Notes under the pieces: model-generated | Told to the model about the DNA's origin: nothing | Databases searched by the model: none | Seen by the model: the letters and a program-made list of their open reading frames with translations, nothing else | NCBI RefSeq assembly: GCF_000241955.1 | Contig: NC_016818.1 | Location: 4,526,001-4,590,000, forward strand | Origin: Rahnella aquatilis CIP 78.65 = ATCC 33071 | GTDB taxonomy: Bacteria; Pseudomonadota; Gammaproteobacteria; Enterobacterales; Enterobacteriaceae | Length of the DNA: 64,000 bases | Direction: 5' to 3' | Shown: piece after piece, positions 1 to 13,078 of the stretch | How the letters are laid out: each line of letters starts with the position of its first letter | Position numbering within the stretch: the stretch's first letter is position 1 | Translations under genes and position numbers: made by a program

Positions 1-24
1 AAATCAGGAGGGAGAATTTGGAAG

Positions 25-100
25 TGGTGCTGATAGGCAGATTCGAACTGCCGACCTCACCCTTACCAAGGGTGCGCTCTACCAACTGAGCTATATCAGC
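25..100 (-). tRNA. thrT: tRNA-Thr (anticodon GGT)
   Basis: Read on the minus strand this is a complete 76-nt cloverleaf. It starts GCTGATATAGC, has the D-loop AGTTGGTAGAGC, an anticodon loop with GGT, the T-arm GTTCGAATC, and an encoded CCA end. It is the last gene of a four-tRNA cluster matching the E. coli thrU-tyrU-glyT-thrT operon, which is followed by tufB in E. coli. Here tufB would lie beyond the left end of the window. Confidence 0.96.
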
Positions 101-107
101 ACATACT

Positions 108-182
<75 letters not shown>

Positions 183-312
183 ATCCTGGAACTCGGCTAC
201 CTGATTGTTCTGAAGAACTTGAAGACGGGGAAAAGGACGTGAGACACTTAATTCCTCACCTTCACTTGAAGCGACTCTTTCACTTCAAGCTGCCTCATTA
301 CTAAGGCTTGTA

Positions 313-397
<85 letters not shown>

Positions 398-416
398 TAA
401 TTGTTCAGTACTTGAA

Positions 417-492
<76 letters not shown>

Positions 493-506
493 ATCAAGTG
501 CTGCGC

Positions 507-535
507 ATTCTATGGAGACTTTACGGGGTATGCAA
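507..535 (-). promoter_or_regulatory. Promoter of the thrU-tyrU-glyT-thrT operon
   Basis: On the minus strand TTGCAT (530-535) and TAGAAT (507-512) are separated by 17 bp. The stretch after the -10 box is GC-rich (GCGCAGC), as in stable-RNA promoters under stringent control, and A/T-rich DNA lies upstream of the -35 box. Spacing to thrU fits a short leader. Confidence 0.75.
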
Positions 536-879
536 CAAAAAAATTGCATGTTTTGCACTATCGCTCATGTTTTATTCAAAAAGTAAGCTTTTTCCCTTTT
601 TCCGCAGTGAAAGGGGTGAAAATATATTCAAAAGCGCCACTTCTTCATCTTTGTCTGGGCACGACATAAACCCCTTTTCTGTACTTCATTACTGAAATAA
701 ATCCTTTGCAGGGCGTAACGGTCTTCTTGGATGCACTGAAAATGCGCGCTTGCCACACAAATGAACATCAAAAGGCATTTCTTTATCAGTTCCGCTTGAT
801 TTAAAGGCCATTTATATTGGCGCATTTTTTGCACTCTTCATGGGGAAGGCACTATTTTGCTATTTTAAGGAGTGCAGCT
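536..879. other. Intergenic region between tRNA promoter and GNAT gene
   Basis: This A/T-rich stretch contains the upstream side of the tRNA promoter and the leader of the acetyltransferase gene. I see no convincing gene in it; the short open frames have no ribosome-binding site and no recognisable product. The only clear signal is AAGGAG just before the ATG at 880. Confidence 0.5.
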
Positions 880-1416
880 ATGAAAATTGTCATGCTCAAC
901 GCCGCGACATTACCTATTTATAGAGATGAACTGGCACAACTGCTCGTACAAGCCAACACCACAGGCGCTTCTGTGGGGTTCCCGCATGTCACCGGACAAA
1001 GAGATGCTGAAGACTCTTTTCATGATTTACGCCCCGCACTGACTCATAATGAGCGATGGCTTTGGATCGCCAGAGATGAAAGAGGTGTCATAGGGACCGT
1101 CCAACTCTATCTGGCTCGCTCTCCGGATTTACCTCATCAGGCCGAAATCAGTACTTTGCTGGTCAGTGCCCGTGCGAGACGACGCGGCGTTGGTCGTCTG
1201 TTAATGCGTGCACTGGAAAATACTGCCCAGAACCTGCGTTGTTCCGTTCTGTCTTCAGATATGCAGTCAGGTTCAGACGCCGAAGCGTTCTATCGTGCTC
1301 AGGGTTATCGCTGCGCTACACTCAGGCAAGACGCTGCCCGATACAGCAGAAAAAATGGAGTGGTTTATTGCAAACAACTACCGTCTTTTACCTGCATATC
1401 TCAACCCCTCTTTTAG
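880..1416 (+). CDS. GNAT-family N-acetyltransferase
   Basis: A 178-residue GNAT-fold protein, predicted to transfer an acetyl group from acetyl-CoA to an unknown amine. The acetyl-CoA pyrophosphate loop is visible as RARRRGVGRLL in the middle of the protein, preceded by the strand AEISTLLV, and the C-terminal part has the usual DAEAFYRAQGY motif. I start it at the ATG at 880 because AAGGAG lies 9 bp upstream; an in-frame ATG at 817 has no such site. In E. coli K-12 nothing lies between coaA and the thrU operon, so this is an extra gene at a conserved junction. A perfect 17-bp hairpin follows the stop codon. The substrate is unknown. Confidence 0.85.
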   Translation: MKIVMLNAATLPIYRDELAQLLVQANTTGASVGFPHVTGQRDAEDSFHDLRPALTHNERWLWIARDERGVIGTVQLYLARSPDLPHQAEISTLLVSARARRRGVGRLLMRALENTAQNLRCSVLSSDMQSGSDAEAFYRAQGYRCATLRQDAARYSRKNGVVYCKQLPSFTCISQPLF

Positions 1417-1418
1417 TC

Positions 1419-1457
1419 TTGAAAGTGTGCGGTGACCGTTTCACCGCACACTTTCAA
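1419..1457. repeat. Perfect 17-bp inverted repeat after the GNAT gene
   Basis: The arms 1419-1435 and 1441-1457 are perfectly complementary, with a 5-nt loop (CCGTT), and begin 2 bp after the stop codon. Such a hairpin would end or stabilise the GNAT transcript. It lacks a U-tract on either side, so it is not a textbook intrinsic terminator. Confidence 0.7.
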
Positions 1458-1557
1458 AGACTTTCCGCGTTTACATAACTTTCTCAAAAAATTTTAAACT
1501 CAATCAAAGAAATCGATAAGTTATAAGAAAAAGATCTCCCTCGAAAATTAAGGTGTC

Positions 1558-1563
1558 TATAAT
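1558..1563 (+). promoter_or_regulatory. Possible -10 box of coaA
   Basis: A perfect TATAAT lies 74 bp before the coaA start codon. No good -35 box is seen at the right distance (the 16-17 bp position holds CTCCCT-like sequence), so this is a weak prediction resting on one hexamer and on position. Confidence 0.4.
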
Positions 1564-1636
1564 ATGCTGCTGGTTTACTGTCTGGAGTTGGCGTGATCGC
1601 CTTTCCTGACCTGCGCTAACAGGCAGACTTTAACTT

Positions 1637-2587
1637 ATGAAAAAAAGAGACCCATCTTTGGCAACTCCTTATCTGCAGTTTGATCGTGCGCAGTGGGCAG
1701 CCTTACGTGATTCAGTACCGCTCACGCTCAAAGAAGCAGAAGTGGTGAACCTGAAAGGCATAAACGAGGATTTATCCCTCGAGGAAGTTGCACAGATCTA
1801 TCTGCCACTTTCGCGCCTTCTCAATTTTTACATCAGTTCCAACCTGCGACGACAAGCCGTGCTTGAGCAGTTCCTTGGTACAGACGGGCAGAAAATTCCT
1901 TATGTCATTGGAATTGCCGGGAGTGTAGCGGTAGGTAAAAGTACGACAGCCCGCGTCCTCCAGGCATTATTAAGCCGTTGGCCAGAGCATCGTTCAGTAG
2001 AACTGATCACCACAGATGGTTTCCTCTATCCCAATAAGACGCTCCAGGAGCGTGGGATCATGAAGAAAAAAGGGTTCCCTCAGTCTTACGATATGCACCA
2101 ACTGGTGAATTTCGTTTCAGAGGTTAAATCAGGGGCACGACATGTTACTGCGCCAGTTTATTCGCATCTGATCTACGATGTGATACCGGATGGCAATAAA
2201 GTGATTGAGCAGCCAGATATTTTGATCCTTGAAGGACTGAATGTCTTACAAAGTGGCATGGATTACCCTCATGATCCTCATCGTGTATTTGTTTCCGACT
2301 TTGTCGATTTCTCTATATACGTTGACGCACCTGAAAACTTATTGCAGAGCTGGTATATCAATCGTTTCCTGAAATTCAGGCAGGGGGCATTCTCAGACCC
2401 AGATTCTTATTTCCATCATTATGCAAAACTGCCAGAAGAAGAAGCGGTGAACATTGCAACACAGTTGTGGGATGAGATTAATGGTTTGAATTTAAAAGAG
2501 AATATCCTTCCAACTCGTGAAAGGGCGAGCCTAATTTTGACGAAAAGTGCCAATCACGCTGTTGAAAGTGTCCGGTTGAGAAAATAA
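1637..2587 (+). CDS. coaA: Pantothenate kinase CoaA
   Basis: Phosphorylates pantothenate with ATP, the first and rate-limiting step of coenzyme A synthesis, in the cytoplasm. The protein has 316 residues, the same as E. coli CoaA, and the Walker A motif GSVAVGKS falls at residues 95-102 as in E. coli. The C-terminal stretch [11 protein letters not shown] is also typical of type I kinases. The product starts [16 protein letters not shown], matching the family after a short variable N-terminus. It converges on birA across a symmetric terminator. In E. coli it has the same neighbours, birA on one side and the thrU operon on the other. Confidence 0.98.
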   Translation: MKKRDPSLATPYLQFDRAQWAALRDSVPLTLKEAEVVNLKGINEDLSLEEVAQIYLPLSRLLNFYISSNLRRQAVLEQFLGTDGQKIPYVIGIAGSVAVGKSTTARVLQALLSRWPEHRSVELITTDGFLYPNKTLQERGIMKKKGFPQSYDMHQLVNFVSEVKSGARHVTAPVYSHLIYDVIPDGNKVIEQPDILILEGLNVLQSGMDYPHDPHRVFVSDFVDFSIYVDAPENLLQSWYINRFLKFRQGAFSDPDSYFHHYAKLPEEEAVNIATQLWDEINGLNLKENILPTRERASLILTKSANHAVESVRLRK

Positions 2588-2605
2588 ACATACTGCCATA
2601 TAACG

Positions 2606-2636
2606 AATAAAGGAGAGCGCGATGCTCTCCTTTATT
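2606..2636. terminator. Bidirectional terminator between coaA and birA
   Basis: A perfect 13-bp stem (2606-2618 with 2624-2636) surrounds the loop GCGAT. The arms are A-rich on the left and T-rich on the right, so U-tracts form in both directions. It ends only 4 bp from the birA stop codon and serves two convergent genes. Confidence 0.9.
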
Positions 2637-2640
2637 TTAA

Positions 2641-3600
2641 TCAAATACCGCGCAGTGAGATCTCTCCACCGATATAAGGTTTAACTACCCCATTCTGTTC
2701 AAGCAACAAAGCTCCCTGCGGATCAATTCCGCGCTCAATACCATGAATTTCCTGGTCACCGATGAGTAATTTAACCTGACGATCGAGAAAATTATCTAAA
2801 CCACGCCAGCGGGGAATAAAAGGCGCTAATCCTTCGAGTTCGAAATGTAACAATGCTGACCTTAACTCTTTCAGCAGCGTCGCTGTGAGTTCATTGCGGT
2901 CAATATTAACACCCGCCTCCTGCAAATTTATCCATCCCTGAGTAATGGTGTCAGAAGCCGGTTCACGCATTCTGAGGTTAATGCCCGCACCGATAACCAG
3001 CTGTGCTGCATCGCCAGTTTTACCTGTCAGTTCAACCAGTATCCCGGCCAGCTTACGGTCATTAAGATAAAGATCATTTGGCCATTTCACCCGAACATCT
3101 TTAGCCCCAAGGCGCTGAAGCACTTCAGCCATGACAATTCCGATAACCAGGCTTAGCCCCATTGCGGCGGCAGGCCCCTGTTCCAGTTTCCAGTACATAG
3201 AAAGATAAAGATTACTGCCAAAAGGTGAGAACCATTTTCGCCCGCGTCGTCCCCGGCCGGCCTGCTGATATTCCGCAACACATGCGTCGCCAGAGCTTAA
3301 TTCGCCAATTCTGTCCAAAAGATACTGATTGGTTGAATCAATAACGGACAGAACCCTGACCTGACCCGCCGGGAGACGTGCGAGGATTTTCTCCTCATCG
3401 AGCAGTTGGATAGGCGATGGCAGACTATAACCTTTGCCGGGCACTGTAAATATATCAACCCCCCAGTCCCGTACTGTCTGGATGTGTTTATTAATCGCTG
3501 CTCGGCTCATGCCCATGGCCGTACCTAACTGCTCACCGGAATGAAACTCGCCATCAGCCAAAAGAGATATCAATTGCAGAGGAACAGTAATATCTTTCAT
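2641..3600 (-). CDS. birA: Bifunctional biotin-protein ligase / biotin operon repressor BirA
   Basis: Activates biotin to biotinyl-5'-AMP and attaches it to the biotin carboxyl carrier protein; the adenylate-bound dimer represses the bio operon. The protein has 319 residues. An N-terminal winged helix (about 1-60, with [10 protein letters not shown] as recognition region) is followed by the ligase domain, whose biotin-binding loop GRGRRGRKW is at 115-123; KWPNDLYL is the other conserved ligase motif. The start codon overlaps the murB stop by 4 bp (ATGA), so the two are translationally coupled, as in E. coli. Confidence 0.97.
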   Translation of the reverse strand: MKDITVPLQLISLLADGEFHSGEQLGTAMGMSRAAINKHIQTVRDWGVDIFTVPGKGYSLPSPIQLLDEEKILARLPAGQVRVLSVIDSTNQYLLDRIGELSSGDACVAEYQQAGRGRRGRKWFSPFGSNLYLSMYWKLEQGPAAAMGLSLVIGIVMAEVLQRLGAKDVRVKWPNDLYLNDRKLAGILVELTGKTGDAAQLVIGAGINLRMREPASDTITQGWINLQEAGVNIDRNELTATLLKELRSALLHFELEGLAPFIPRWRGLDNFLDRQVKLLIGDQEIHGIERGIDPQGALLLEQNGVVKPYIGGEISLRGI

Positions 3601-4649
3601 GATAGCGCTCCCACAGCGTCCACTTCACCCTTCGCGGCGATAAAACGAACCTCTGGTTCAAGCCAGATACCAAATTTTGCTGCCACTGCATCACGTACAT
3701 ATTTAGCCAATGCACGTACATCAGCGCTGCTCGCATGATCTTTATTAATCAGCACTAACGCTTGTTTATCGTGCACGGCTGCGCCACCAACGGAGAAACC
3801 TTTCAAACCAGCCTGTTCAACCAACCATCCGGCAGCCAGTTTAATTTGCCCATTAGCTTGTGGGTAAGACGGCATAGAAGGATATTTGCTGCTGATGTTC
3901 TCTGCCACAGAAGAGTCAACCGCAGGATTTTTGTAGAAACTCCCCGCATTGCCGGTAACGGCGGGGTCAGGTAATTTGCTCTGACGCATCGCGCAGACTA
4001 AATCAAAGATTTGACGGGGAGTCACAGTCTCAGGATCCAGACGAGTCAGATCCCCATAAGTCAATTTCGGCTGCCATTGTTTTGTCAGCTTCAGGCCTAC
4101 GGCAATAATGGCATACCCTTCTTTATAGGAATGTTTAAATATGCTCTCGCGATACCCAAACTGGCATTCTTCGGATTGCAAGCGTATGACCTTTTCACTC
4201 TGCAGATCCAAAACATCCACATAACCACAGATACTCTGCAATTCGATTCCATATGCGCCTATGTTTTGAATAGGAGCAGAACCTACACATCCGGGAATTA
4301 AGGCAAGATTCTCCAGACCCGGAATATTATGCTCTAATGCATAACAAACCAATTGATGCCAATTCTCGCCAGCCCCCACATGCAGTTGCCATTCCTCTGC
4401 GTTTTCAGCCCGCTCAATACCTTTTATCCGGTTCAGCACTACTGACCCTGCGAAATTCTCCAGGAAAAGAACGTTACTTCCTTCACCTAACAGCAAAAAA
4501 GGCTGCTCTTTTTCCTTCGCTGATTTCCATGCCCCTATGAGTTGTTCAGTATTCTCGGCATGGATGATTTCAGCAGCATAAGCCGCCAGAGAAAAAGTAT
4601 TCAGGGACTGAAGAGAAGTGTCGCCAATCGACATAGCAATATTACTCAT
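3597..4649 (-). CDS. murB: UDP-N-acetylenolpyruvoylglucosamine reductase MurB
   Basis: Flavoenzyme that reduces UDP-GlcNAc-enolpyruvate to UDP-N-acetylmuramate with NADPH, the second committed step of peptidoglycan synthesis. The FAD-binding stretch [10 protein letters not shown], the motif [17 protein letters not shown], the substrate loop [10 protein letters not shown] with the catalytic serine, and the C-terminal LEPEVRFI with the catalytic glutamate are all present, as expected for a type I MurB. It has 350 residues against 342 in E. coli. A second ATG five codons in (4634) is an alternative start; neither has a strong ribosome-binding site. It follows the rRNA operon directly, as murB follows rrnB in E. 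coli. Confidence 0.95.
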   Translation of the reverse strand: MSNIAMSIGDTSLQSLNTFSLAAYAAEIIHAENTEQLIGAWKSAKEKEQPFLLLGEGSNVLFLENFAGSVVLNRIKGIERAENAEEWQLHVGAGENWHQLVCYALEHNIPGLENLALIPGCVGSAPIQNIGAYGIELQSICGYVDVLDLQSEKVIRLQSEECQFGYRESIFKHSYKEGYAIIAVGLKLTKQWQPKLTYGDLTRLDPETVTPRQIFDLVCAMRQSKLPDPAVTGNAGSFYKNPAVDSSVAENISSKYPSMPSYPQANGQIKLAAGWLVEQAGLKGFSVGGAAVHDKQALVLINKDHASSADVRALAKYVRDAVAAKFGIWLEPEVRFIAAKGEVDAVGALS

Positions 4650-4778
4650 GAGTGACTTATTTGTGCTTAGTTTAACCGATCCGATACCCTGTTACGCAGA
4701 GTTTTATGAGTTGGAATGGGGACTCAAAACCGATAAATGGTGTGTATACAGAGACCTAAATTTTTCCAGATTTCCCAC

Positions 4779-4816
4779 AGCCAAAAGCCCCGCACTTGCG
4801 TGCGGGGCTTTTGGCT
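4779..4816 (-). terminator. rRNA operon terminator (T1-like)
   Basis: Arms 4779-4794 and 4801-4816 form a 16-bp stem rich in G/C with flanking A and T runs. It begins 8 bp past the 3' end of 5S rRNA. Because it is symmetric it may also stop transcription from the other side. Confidence 0.9.
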
Positions 4817-4823
4817 TTATTTG

Positions 4824-4943
4824 ATGCCTGGCAGTTCCCTACTCTCGCATGGGGAGACCCCACACTACCATCGGCGCTACGGCGTTTCACTTCTGAGTTC
4901 GGCATGGGGTCAGGTGGGACCACCGCGCTACTGCCGCCAGGCA
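4824..4943 (-). rRNA. rrf: 5S ribosomal RNA
   Basis: A 120-nt gene on the minus strand starting TGCCTGGCGGC and ending GCCAGGCAT, so that the two ends pair as helix I. The internal CCATGCCGAACTCAGAAGTG is typical of enterobacterial 5S rRNA. There is no tRNA gene between it and the terminator. Confidence 0.96.
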
Positions 4944-5079
4944 AATTCTGTTTCATTCATACCGCGTCGTGTCATAATTTCTCATCACACGCCGCCATAC
5001 GAACCAATACCGGAACAATTCGCTGAAAATCTACTCTCTCGAGTCTGTCTCTCAAATCAAAAACACCTTCGGTGTTGTA

Positions 5080-7986
<2,907 letters not shown>

Positions 7987-8119
7987 TCACAACCCGAAGG
8001 TGTTTCCACCGTCGCATTGCGATTATTTGAGAGACTCTGTTACAGACTAATCCACCACTCAGTACTGCTACGGAGAGTGATGTTCAGCTGTAAACTTTCA
8101 ATTTTCAGCTTGTTCCGGA

Positions 8120-8132
8120 TTGTTAAAGAGCA
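8120..8132 (-). promoter_or_regulatory. boxA antitermination site in the 16S-23S spacer
   Basis: TGCTCTTTAACAA on the minus strand is identical to the core of the E. coli rrn boxA, which binds NusB/NusE and helps RNA polymerase read through the operon. It lies downstream of tRNA-Glu and before 23S. A second copy lies in the leader. Confidence 0.8.
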
Positions 8133-8221
8133 ATATCTTAAACACGACTCGTTAAAGTCATCTTTAAGTTATTTTCTGTTCATAAAGAACAGGTGATAAT
8201 GTCTTTCACACATTATCGGAT

Positions 8222-8297
8222 TGGCGTCCCCAAGGGGATTCGAACCCCTGTTACAGCCGTGAAAGGGCAGTGTCCTAGGCCTCTAGACGATGGGGAC
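8222..8297 (-). tRNA. gltT: tRNA-Glu (anticodon TTC)
   Basis: A 76-nt cloverleaf on the minus strand starting GTCCCCATCGTC, with anticodon TTC in CTTTCAC, T-loop GTTCGAATC and encoded CCA. It is the only tRNA in the 16S-23S spacer, so this operon is of the tRNA-Glu type (as E. coli rrnB, C, E and G) and not the Ile/Ala type. Confidence 0.97.
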
Positions 8298-8440
8298 ACG
8301 AAAAATCCGTACCAGACCACATACATGGTTTGGCACTTTTCGTATCAGCGTAAGGTTGCCCTCACCGCATCAACAGGTGCTCTTGCTCATTAATTTCATC
8401 AGACAATCTGTGTGGACACTGCACAATGCGTATCTTGAGG

Positions 8441-9983
<1,543 letters not shown>

Positions 9984-10142
9984 AAAGTTCGATTTGCTTC
10001 AACAAGTGAAGCGATGCTCAGAGATTACTTCGTAATAATTCAACTAAATGAATTACTGCTTGGTCACTCTAAGACTTGATATTTTTTGCCACCGAAGTGG
10101 CTGATATCGTCTTGTGAGTGCCCACACAGATTGTCTGATAAA

Positions 10143-10154
10143 TTGTTAAAGAGC
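10143..10154 (-). promoter_or_regulatory. boxA in the rRNA operon leader
   Basis: GCTCTTTAACAA on the minus strand, about 160 bp before 16S and about 40 bp after the P2 -10 box, matches the leader boxA of E. coli rrn operons. Confidence 0.8.
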
Positions 10155-10192
10155 GTACGTTGCGAGACTTAACTCAGCAACGTGGGAGGCAG

Positions 10193-10220
10193 ATAATACT
10201 CTTTCTCCCTGAAGAGTCAA
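10193..10220 (-). promoter_or_regulatory. rRNA operon promoter P2
   Basis: TTGACT (10215-10220) and TATTAT (10193-10198) are 16 bp apart on the minus strand. Both boxes and the spacing match E. coli rrnB P2. It lies 127 bp downstream of the P1 -10 box, similar to the E. coli P1-P2 distance. Confidence 0.8.
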
Positions 10221-10324
10221 CCATTTTCTTTTACAAGATGCGGTGTTTTCACCGGGTTGATTCTTCCTGACTGGGCGACTTGGTTCTCGTTAGAGGAGTC
10301 GTTGTTCCCGGTCAGTGGAGGCGC

Positions 10325-10392
10325 ATTATAGGGAGTTCTCAGAAGGCCGCAACCCCTAATTTCAAAAAACTTTCTGAATGCTTTCTTTTTGG
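10325..10392 (-). promoter_or_regulatory. rRNA operon promoter P1 with UP element
   Basis: TTGCGG (10347-10352) and TATAAT (10325-10330) are 16 bp apart, followed by GCGCCTCCACTGACC. The stretch AACTCCCTATAATGCGCC matches E. coli rrnB P1 exactly. The A/T-rich stretch 10353-10392 is in the place of the UP element; Fis sites would lie further upstream, inside or close to the hemG 3' end. The 432-bp gap between 16S and hemG holds only these promoters and the leader. Confidence 0.85.
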
Positions 10393-10415
10393 TCTAAACG
10401 ACTATTTAGCCCGCA

Positions 10416-10955
10416 TTAGTGCGATTTTTTATACGATATTTGCCCAAAATCTTCAGCGAATTTAGCCACCTGCTGCCAGTCGGTATACTCGACTTCTTTA
10501 CGGGTATCCGTTTCACCGCCAGTCATACGCATAATAAGTTGGATCATCACCTTGTCGAACCAGCGATAGCGAGGATAACGTAATGCACCCGCAAAGACGC
10601 CGCACATTGCCGGCTCCCACGGTGACGCCAGCAGGAATTTACGCACATAGGCATTCGTCTGCGGCGTACGTTTCTCGGGTTTACGCGCGGTCAGGTTAAC
10701 GCCGAAAAATGCCGACGGCATGCGGTTCAATGTTTCGGCATGCTTTTTAACGAATTTATCCAGCACCGGATTAAAATGACCGTAACGTATAGAGGCACCA
10801 ATCATGACCTGGTCATAGCTTTTCAGATCGACACGTTCTGCATGAGCCAGATCGACCACATCGCAGCTGCACTTCTCTTTCAGCTCATTCGCTATATAAG
10901 AAGCGATAGCATGCGTTTGTCCGTCACGACTTGAATAGAGTATCAACGCTTTCAT
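10416..10955 (-). CDS. hemG: Menaquinone-dependent protoporphyrinogen IX dehydrogenase HemG
   Basis: Oxidises protoporphyrinogen IX to protoporphyrin IX in haem synthesis, passing electrons to quinones at the membrane. The 179-residue protein is a long-chain flavodoxin-fold enzyme: the FMN loop [11 protein letters not shown] follows the first strand, and the family insert containing [16 protein letters not shown] lies in the middle. In E. coli hemG lies between trkH and rRNA operon rrnA; here the same order holds, with the rRNA operon directly downstream on the same strand. Confidence 0.95.
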   Translation of the reverse strand: MKALILYSSRDGQTHAIASYIANELKEKCSCDVVDLAHAERVDLKSYDQVMIGASIRYGHFNPVLDKFVKKHAETLNRMPSAFFGVNLTARKPEKRTPQTNAYVRKFLLASPWEPAMCGVFAGALRYPRYRWFDKVMIQLIMRMTGGETDTRKEVEYTDWQQVAKFAEDFGQISYKKSH

Positions 10956-10977
10956 ACTGGTTTCCCTTTCCTAAAAC

Positions 10978-12429
10978 TCATTCCCGCCAGAACGTCGGCG
11001 TGAACAGCACTAATAATGTGAAGACTTCCAGACGACCAAACAACATGGTGACGATCAGGATCCATTTCGCCACTGAGTTCATCGAAGCAAAGTTATCCGC
11101 CACAACCCCCAGGCCCGGGCCAAGATTGTTGAGCGTCGCGGTGACCGCAGCAAAAGCAGAGAAGTTATCCACACCGGTGGCCACAATCGCCAGCATGCTG
11201 ACAATAAACACCAGTGCGTAAGCGGAGAAGAAACCCCATACCGCTTCAATGATACGTTCAGGCAAGGCGCGGTTGCCCAATTTGATGGTGTAAACCGCAT
11301 TCGGGTGAACCAGCCTTTTCAACTCGCGGGAACCCTGTAAATAAAGCAGAAGAATACGGATCACTTTAAGACCGCCACCGGTTGAACCCGCACATCCCCC
11401 GATAAAAGCAGAGCACAGCAACAGGAGCGGCAGGAACAGCGGCCATTTGGAAATACTGTCCGTGGTATAGCCTGCCGTGGTAGCCATTGAGACCACCTGA
11501 AAGAATGCCTGATTCAGCGTTTCCAGCCCCGAACCGTAGGTATTGTGGATCCACAAAATCACCGTACAGATAATCACCAGCGTGAACTGCACGCCGATAA
11601 ACATACGAAATTCCGGATCACGCCAGTACACCTTGATGTTTCGCCCGCTCAGTACGGCAAAGTGCAGGCCATAGTTACAGCCTGAAATCAGCAAGAATAT
11701 CGCGACGATGGTATTAATCGTTCCGCTGTGGAAATAACCGATGCTGGCATCGTGGGTTGAGAAGCCGCCGATGGCGATAGTCGAGAAACTGTGGCTGATC
11801 GCATCAAAGACCGGCATGCCCGCGCCCCATAACGCCAGTGCACAGGCGATGGTCAGCAGCACATAGATGAGCCACAGCGTTTTTGCTGTTTCGGCGATAC
11901 GCGGGCGCATCTTGTTATCTTTCAACGGCCCCGGCATTTCGGCGCGGTACAGCTGCATCCCGCCGACGCCCAATATCGGCAGAATGGCTACCGCGAGCAC
12001 AATGATGCCCATACCACCAAACCATTGCAGCATCTGCCGGTAGAAAAGAATCGCTTTCGGCAAAGAATCCAGCCCGACCAGCGTGGTCGCACCCGTCGTC
12101 GTCAGGCCGGAGAAAGATTCAAAAAAAGCATCGGTAAGGGAAAGATTCGGCCGCTCGGAGAACAGAAAAGGCAATGCCCCGACGCTGCCCAGCACCGTCC
12201 AGAACAGCACCACAATCAGGAAACCTTCCCGTGGCTTCAGCTCACTTTTCTGCTTCCGGTTTGGCAGCCAGAGAAATAACCCAATCGCCAGGGCGACAAA
12301 GAAGGTCTGACTGAACGCACGCCCCGCACCATCGCGGTAAATTAAAGCGACCAGACCGGGAATAATCATCGTTCCCGAGAAAAGGATGACGAGCACCCCC
12401 ACAATGCGTGTTATGGCACGAAAATGCAT
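10978..12429 (-). CDS. trkH: Trk potassium uptake transmembrane protein TrkH
   Basis: The membrane subunit of the Trk K+ uptake system; it forms the ion path and works with the cytoplasmic NAD-binding TrkA, which is not in the window. At 483 residues it equals E. coli TrkH. It is very hydrophobic, with multiple membrane helices, and carries the pore-loop repeats of this superfamily, such as SGLTTTGATT, ATTAGYTTDSIS and the glycine-rich CAGSTGGGLK. It lies 22 bp upstream of hemG and is probably co-transcribed with it. Confidence 0.96.
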   Translation of the reverse strand: MHFRAITRIVGVLVILFSGTMIIPGLVALIYRDGAGRAFSQTFFVALAIGLFLWLPNRKQKSELKPREGFLIVVLFWTVLGSVGALPFLFSERPNLSLTDAFFESFSGLTTTGATTLVGLDSLPKAILFYRQMLQWFGGMGIIVLAVAILPILGVGGMQLYRAEMPGPLKDNKMRPRIAETAKTLWLIYVLLTIACALALWGAGMPVFDAISHSFSTIAIGGFSTHDASIGYFHSGTINTIVAIFLLISGCNYGLHFAVLSGRNIKVYWRDPEFRMFIGVQFTLVIICTVILWIHNTYGSGLETLNQAFFQVVSMATTAGYTTDSISKWPLFLPLLLLCSAFIGGCAGSTGGGLKVIRILLLYLQGSRELKRLVHPNAVYTIKLGNRALPERIIEAVWGFFSAYALVFIVSMLAIVATGVDNFSAFAAVTATLNNLGPGLGVVADNFASMNSVAKWILIVTMLFGRLEVFTLLVLFTPTFWRE

Positions 12430-12466
12430 GCTGGTGCGTTCCTCAGCGAATTAACCATCGAAAAAT

Positions 12467-13078
12467 TTAAGAAACCGGACGCAGGATTAGCGTGCCACGG
12501 CTGATATCGAACAAATGGCTGACGGTTGCCGGCGCATCTGCGGCAGGCAGCGCCAGAACGAGATCCACCGCCGCGCCAAACTCACTGCGTAAAATATGCC
12601 CGCCAGCGTGCGAAAGCAGCGTTTCCACCAGCTGTAACAGGCTGTAATCACACTGTACCGCGAACTCCGCCAGCGGAACCTTTTGCTGCACGATAAGTTG
12701 TTTTAATGCCTGCTGGACACCGCCGCCGTAGGCTTTCACCAACCCGCCGGTGCCCAACATAATGCCGCCGTAGTAACGCACCACAACGGCTGTGATCTCT
12801 CCCACCCTGCTTCCCATCAGCTGACTTAAGATGGGTTTACCGGCTGTGCCAGCGGGTTCGCCATCATCAGAAAAGCCCAGTTGCTGAGAATCATCCGGCA
12901 CGCCAGCCACAAACGCCCAGCAGTGATGACGCGCGGCCGGGTGCTGATGTCTGACCTCCTGAATAAAGGCTTTTGCCGCTTCAACCCCTTCAGTTCTTGC
13001 CAGTAGGGTAATGAATCGACTCTTCTTTATTTCTTCACTGAAACTCACTGACTCAGCCGGGACGGAATAAGGCTGCAT
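12467..13078 (-). CDS. yigZ: IMPACT-family protein YigZ
   Basis: A 203-residue two-domain protein of the UPF0029/IMPACT family. The N-terminal half has the family signature (HHCWAFVAG, DDGEPAGTAGKPIL, VVVRYYGGIMLGTGGLVKAYGG) and the C-terminal half a ferredoxin-like domain with weaker conservation. The biochemical role in bacteria is unclear; the eukaryotic relative IMPACT acts on translation control. The start codon overlaps the pepQ stop by 1 bp (TGATG), so the genes are coupled, as in E. coli (pepQ-yigZ-trkH-hemG). Confidence 0.92.
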   Translation of the reverse strand: MQPYSVPAESVSFSEEIKKSRFITLLARTEGVEAAKAFIQEVRHQHPAARHHCWAFVAGVPDDSQQLGFSDDGEPAGTAGKPILSQLMGSRVGEITAVVVRYYGGIMLGTGGLVKAYGGGVQQALKQLIVQQKVPLAEFAVQCDYSLLQLVETLLSHAGGHILRSEFGAAVDLVLALPAADAPATVSHLFDISRGTLILRPVS

